NCBI GenBank assembly: GCA_026394695.1
Contig: JAPKXT010000048.1
Coordinates: 1-7,280 of the forward strand
Length of the DNA: 7,280 nucleotides
Origin: Methanoregula sp.
Lineage (GTDB): Archaea; Halobacteriota; Methanomicrobia; Methanomicrobiales; Methanospirillaceae
Direction of reading: 5' to 3'
In this document: in pieces, positions 5,191 to 7,280 of the stretch
How the letters are laid out: every line of letters starts with the position of its first letter
Numbering within the stretch: position 1 is the first letter of the stretch
The notes under the pieces: model-generated
The model's input: the letters and a program-made list of their open reading frames with translations, nothing else
What the model was told of the DNA's origin: nothing
Databases searched by the model: none
Translations under genes and position numbers: made by a program

Positions 5191-6099
5191 TTATTGCATA
5201 TTCCCAAACTGATACTTCGGCACTTTCCGGTACGCTTCGAAATAATTCCCGATCAGGTCATTTTCGAGTTCTTTGAGGTTATGGGGGAGCAGTGGTTTTT
5301 CTTCGATGGTTGAGGAAAATAACAGGTCTTTTCCATCCAGGAATTTTATCGCGTGAGACCTGAGACGTTTCGCACAATCTGCCGACTGGCCGATGGAGAC
5401 GAGGTCCCGGCTGTCCCTTTCGAACAGGAGATATAATCCCGCACCGGGTGGCACGGTCCTGATCGTTTCCCCGTCGAGTGGTCTGATCCCACTCCATGGG
5501 AGTCCCATCCAGTCCCGCTCCCCGGGTGTCCCGGTGACCGGTAACGGCGGGATGCTTGGTCCACCCGCCGGGTTATCGAGGTGGTTCTCTGCGAGTTTCC
5601 CGCCCCGTTTGGTCTCTTTCCGGTTCGTGGACTTCCGGTACCGCGGGTGGAACCGCCCGAAGTTGCAGAGTGTTGATGCACCGCGTTCCTGCCGGTACCG
5701 GTAGAGGAGGAAACTCTCCATCCCCCGTCTTCCGCTTTGTGAAGCATCCAGCGGAGCGGCAGAGCACTCGTACGAGAATCCTTCTGCATCCTGCCAGGCC
5801 CAGAGCGGGGGGGCTTCACCAATTGGATCGTGCCATGGCATCAGGTCGGTCCGCTTGAGGGTGTGGCGGAGTTCGTTCAGTCGTTCGTGTACGGTTCTTC
5901 TCGTTTCGCCGATGTACATGAGGAAGTCTTTGCCTGCCGGTCGTATCCGGTAGAGGCCGGGCTCATGGGGGATTTGCCGGAATTCTTCTTTTGTTGCGGT
6001 GAACGGGAACCACGGGGACCACGGGAGGGAGGACCAGGTGTACGAGAGATAGTCCCTGTCCTCTGGATCTATGGGGGTTTGGTCGGGATCGGGCGACAT
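5191..6099 (-). CDS. Tandem GIY-YIG domain protein (putative nuclease)
   Basis: A 302-residue soluble protein with two GIY-YIG folds, each preceded by an LPWS motif (W22SSLPWS; W197MGLPWS). Domain 1 (about 46-155) has GLY at 48-50, MYIG at 61-64, R73, E128 in RRGMESFLLYRYR and N146 in LCNFGRFHP. All expected catalytic positions of the superfamily are therefore filled. Domain 2 (about 218-300) has GLY at 221-223 but SIG at 235-237, so the second motif's tyrosine is lost. It keeps R245 and H249 in KRLRSHA, E277/E279 and N300. GIY-YIG domains cut DNA with a divalent metal and occur in repair, restriction and homing enzymes. Domain 1 may be the active nuclease and domain 2 a degenerate or DNA-binding copy. 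No methylase or partner gene is adjacent. No ribosome site precedes the ATG. A decayed copy of domain 2 lies at 1001-1276. Confidence 0.85.
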   Translation of the reverse strand: MSPDPDQTPIDPEDRDYLSYTWSSLPWSPWFPFTATKEEFRQIPHEPGLYRIRPAGKDFLMYIGETRRTVHERLNELRHTLKRTDLMPWHDPIGEAPPLWAWQDAEGFSYECSAAPLDASQSGRRGMESFLLYRYRQERGASTLCNFGRFHPRYRKSTNRKETKRGGKLAENHLDNPAGGPSIPPLPVTGTPGERDWMGLPWSGIRPLDGETIRTVPPGAGLYLLFERDSRDLVSIGQSADCAKRLRSHAIKFLDGKDLLFSSTIEEKPLLPHNLKELENDLIGNYFEAYRKVPKYQFGNMQ

Positions 6100-6180
6100 G
6101 GGTGATTATGATTGGATTGGGGTGGGGAAAAAGGTAGAGGAGGCAAGTGTTTCAGATGGAAAAACAAAACGTAAGGAACT

Positions 6181-6190
6181 GGATATTTAA
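6181..6190 (-). promoter_or_regulatory. Possible TATA box of the GIY-YIG gene
   Basis: On the minus strand this reads TTAAATATCC. It would start transcription near 6160 and give a ~60-base leader that is pyrimidine-rich and has no Shine-Dalgarno site. Confidence 0.35.
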
Positions 6191-6217
6191 CTGAATGCCG
6201 GGTTCGTAAGCAGGTTG

Positions 6218-6319
6218 ATAGTTCACAAGTTGTATTGTGGTGTGCACGTGGTACGCTACAAGCATGGTGAACTATTGTATGCAGCCAATAGTTTCATGTG
6301 GTTTTTTGTGTTCAATAGT
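6218..6319. repeat. Cluster of ACTATTG/CAATAGT inverted repeats in a gene-free stretch
   Basis: ATAGTTCAC (6218-6226) is inverted as GTGAACTAT (6267-6275), with an inner TTGTA/TACAA pair (6230-6234, 6257-6261) inside the same stem. ACTATTG (6271-6277) is inverted again as CAATAGT at 6286-6292, an 8-base-loop hairpin, and CAATAGT recurs at 6313-6319. Both stems share the ACTAT arm at 6271-6275, so they compete. Apart from this cluster I see nothing else in 6191-6344. Confidence 0.5.
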
Positions 6320-6344
6320 CTTTTGTTGCTTTCGAGGTGAATGC

Positions 6345-6524
6345 TCATAGGGGAAAGGATATATCCCGGGGGTGCAGGGTTGCCTGATGGCGGAACGCAC
6401 TGATCCCGCCAATGACCAACTCGATGATCCCGACCGCGTTGTTCCCCACCTCAATATGCTCAAAAGCGAACGTTTCAATATTTCTGAGTCCCCGGACCAG
6501 CTGGTTTGCCCGGCTGATAATCAC
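6345..6524 (-). CDS. Possible 59-residue small protein with one hydrophobic helix (uncertain)
   Basis: From a GTG at 6524 the minus strand encodes 59 residues that start MIISRANQLVRGLRNIETF and continue with a hydrophobic stretch NAVGIIELVIGGISAF (about 33-48). Roughly 70% of third codon positions are G or C, like the accepted genes here and higher than in the alternative frames of the same bases. No family is recognised. Weaknesses are the absence of a ribosome site or TATA box at a suitable distance and the lack of an ATG. The region may instead be a remnant of a longer gene, or an antisense shadow of a 46-codon plus-strand ORF at 6387-6527. That ORF has the better promoter but less typical codon use. 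Confidence 0.3.
   Translation of the reverse strand: MIISRANQLVRGLRNIETFAFEHIEVGNNAVGIIELVIGGISAFRHQATLHPRDISFPL
6357..6366 (+). promoter_or_regulatory. Palindromic TATA box GGATATATCC
   Basis: GGATATATCC is a clean TATA sequence readable on both strands. On the plus strand its centre is ~25-26 bases before the ATG at 6387, which opens a 46-codon ORF (MAERTDPANDQLDD and following). That is leaderless geometry. Whether it drives a coding or a non-coding transcript is not clear. Confidence 0.35.
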
Positions 6525-6617
6525 TGACGAAAACGACAGCCATTATCATTCGATTGTCGTAGTAAAACTATTGCGGGACTTTGAACATATGGCGGACTTG
6601 CGAAGATGAAATCCGCG

Positions 6618-6625
6618 AAAAAAAA
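6618..6625 (-). terminator. Oligo-T terminator of the LEA-like/DUF1328 operon
   Basis: On the minus strand a run of eight T begins four bases after the TGA stop of the DUF1328 gene. This is a standard archaeal intrinsic terminator. Confidence 0.6.
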
Positions 6626-6629
6626 GTAT

Positions 6630-6791
6630 TCATAAGCGGCCAAATAGGAAGGTGATGACCGCAACTATAACGAAGATAACCACCAGAATCTTCGCTATTT
6701 CCATAGTGAACCCGGCGATCCCCCGTGAACCAAATATGTAGAATACTAACGCCAATATAAGGAATACTACAGCGAGCCAAATTAAATCCAT
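6630..6791 (-). CDS. DUF1328/YtjA-like small membrane protein
   Basis: A 53-residue protein starts MDLIWLAVVFLILALVFYIF, passes through GSRGIAGFTMEIAKILVV and ends in a second hydrophobic segment and FGRL. Two membrane helices (about 3-20 and 34-51) flank a glycine-containing loop G-x-x-GIAG-x-x-x-x-IAKIL. That pattern (GIAG then IAKILFFIF) is the hallmark of the DUF1328 (YtjA, UPF0391) family of tiny inner-membrane proteins, often linked to envelope or osmotic stress. Its function is not established. Length is normal for the family. The start is fixed by a near-perfect GAGGTGA ribosome site five bases upstream. It follows the LEA-like gene by 18 bases in the same direction, so the two are co-transcribed. 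An oligo-T terminator follows at once. Confidence 0.85.
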   Translation of the reverse strand: MDLIWLAVVFLILALVFYIFGSRGIAGFTMEIAKILVVIFVIVAVITFLFGRL

Positions 6792-6796
6792 ATTCT

Positions 6797-6803
6797 TCAC
6801 CTC
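6797..6803 (-). promoter_or_regulatory. Shine-Dalgarno site GAGGTGA of the DUF1328 gene
   Basis: This is the strongest ribosome site in the window, five bases before the ATG and within the 18-base gap after the LEA-like stop. It implies efficient internal translation initiation on the two-gene mRNA. Confidence 0.7.
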
Positions 6804-6809
6804 GCACGA

Positions 6810-7037
6810 TTATATCTTCTTCTTCAATTTTGATTCGGCTTCGTGTGTCGCGATTTTGGCATCAGAAACGGCTTTGTGGGCACTGATTTTTATATCATCT
6901 GATGCTTTGTGTGCTTTGTTTCCTGCATCCTTGAGGGCGTTATGAACTTTGACACTTGCATCATCATATGCGGCATGTGCATTCACGCGTGCGTCATCAA
7001 CGGCTTTGCTGGCCTTTACTTTTAGATCATCTGTCAT
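6810..7037 (-). CDS. LEA-like protein of six 11-residue amphipathic repeats
   Basis: A 75-residue hydrophilic protein starts MTDDLKVKASKAVDDARVNA. Residues 3-68 divide exactly into six 11-residue units of the form D-D-[AIL]-x-[VI]-x-A-H-[KN]-A-x, such as DDLKVKASKAV, DDARVNAHAAY and DDIKISAHKAV. A lysine-rich end SKLKKKI follows. Eleven residues make three helical turns, so the Ala/Val/Ile positions line up on one face, as in group 3 LEA proteins, apolipoprotein-like or hendecad coiled coils. H21, H32, H43, H54 and H65 recur every 11 residues. There are no Cys or Trp residues. It may protect membranes or proteins during stress, or assemble a filament. The start at 7037 is preferred over an in-frame ATG at 7100: a GGAG site lies 12 bases upstream, and the TATA box at 7103-7112 would start transcription downstream of 7100. 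It is co-transcribed with the DUF1328 gene. Confidence 0.8.
   Translation of the reverse strand: MTDDLKVKASKAVDDARVNAHAAYDDASVKVHNALKDAGNKAHKASDDIKISAHKAVSDAKIATHEAESKLKKKI
6834..7031 (-). repeat. Six tandem 33-bp coding units (11-residue repeats)
   Basis: The six protein repeats correspond to 33-base units. Codons vary between units (GAT/GAC, GCA/GCC, CAT/CAC), so the protein pattern is better preserved than the DNA. This points to selection on the repeat, not to recent slippage. Confidence 0.75.
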
Positions 7038-7102
7038 TTTTGTTTTCAACTCCTTTCCCCGGTATGATTTTTTTGTGAAATTATTTTGTGAAATTAACAT
7101 GA

Positions 7103-7112
7103 CCTATACAAA
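7103..7112 (-). promoter_or_regulatory. TATA box of the LEA-like/DUF1328 operon
   Basis: On the minus strand this reads TTTGTATAGG, preceded by an A-rich run (GGTAAAAAAA) that may act as the TFB-recognition element. Transcription would begin near 7081, giving a ~45-base leader with the AAAGGAG ribosome site (7050-7056) before the ATG at 7037. Confidence 0.5.
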
Positions 7113-7280
7113 TTTTTTTACCCATACCAGAGCACGTCACCATAGAGCGGGTGAGTATATACATCATACCTCTTGTTGCAAAATCTGGTTACAAAAAATG
7201 CAATATCAAACCTCATTTTGCTCATCCGGCCAGTAAGAGGAAATATTTGTGCGGTTCGTGGCAGTGCAATAACGGATGCA
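7113..7280. other. Terminal spacer without a recognisable gene
   Basis: This AT-rich end contains a plus-strand TATA-like GAGTATATAC (7151-7160) but no convincing ORF after it before the window ends. It may hold upstream regulatory sites of the LEA-like operon and the promoter of a gene beyond the edge. Confidence 0.3.

Noticed and set aside
6345..6609. Plus-strand 65-codon ORF at 6412-6609
   Set aside because: It has no ribosome site, TATA box at a suitable distance or recognisable protein pattern, and it overlaps better candidates.
6568..6807. 79-codon minus-strand ORF overlapping the DUF1328 gene
   Set aside because: The alternative frame (6630-6791) gives a clean two-helix DUF1328-type protein with a strong ribosome site. 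The longer frame has no such support.
7038..7100. Longer LEA-like protein starting at the ATG at 7100
   Set aside because: The TATA box lies only a few bases before this ATG, so the transcript would start downstream of it. The added residues do not fit the 11-residue repeat.

Overview
The window looks like a piece of the chromosome of a methanogenic archaeon, most likely of the order Methanomicrobiales (Methanoregula-like). The reasons are an archaeosortase, archaeal promoter architecture (TATA-like boxes about 26 bases before starts, several apparently leaderless genes, GGTGA/GGAG ribosome sites) and moderately GC-rich genes in AT-richer spacers. The genus is an inference. No rRNA, tRNA, CRISPR array or intact mobile element was seen.

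Layout. (1) Positions 1-570, minus: N-terminal 190 residues of a DrrA/ABC-2-type ABC transporter ATPase, cut by the window edge. (2) 769-915, plus: an unannotated 48-residue zinc-ribbon microprotein, apparently leaderless, divergent from the ATPase and followed by an oligo-T tract and a stable hairpin. (3) 1001-1276, minus: a frameshifted remnant of the second GIY-YIG domain of the intact gene at 5191-6099. (4) 1363-3188, plus: a probable two-gene operon of a Cys-loop-type pentameric ligand-gated ion channel homologue and an archaeosortase A-like transpeptidase. (5) 3198-3497, minus: a small winged-helix-like protein with its own TATA box and Shine-Dalgarno site. (6) 3639-3700: a 62-base fossil copy of the channel gene's M2-M3 segment, just upstream of a 120-residue four-helix membrane protein (3748-4110). 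(7) 4218-5108, plus: a YdjM/DUF457-like membrane metal-dependent hydrolase with a GTG start. (8) 5191-6099, minus: a protein with two tandem GIY-YIG domains. (9) 6100-6629: mostly non-coding, with a cluster of ACTATTG/CAATAGT inverted repeats and one ambiguous small ORF. (10) 6630-7037, minus: a probable stress operon of an LEA-like protein made of six 11-residue repeats with a histidine every 11 residues, and a DUF1328/YtjA-like small membrane protein.

How they may work together. Much of the window concerns the cell envelope: ABC exporter ATPase, ion channel, archaeosortase, two further membrane proteins and the DUF1328 protein. The channel and archaeosortase are 14 bases apart and probably co-transcribed, but no archaeosortase substrate (PGF-CTERM tail) is encoded here. 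The LEA-like/DUF1328 pair forms a second, independent unit with promoter, two ribosome sites and oligo-T terminator visible. The two decayed copies (GIY-YIG fragment and channel fragment) show that this neighbourhood has undergone local duplication and decay.
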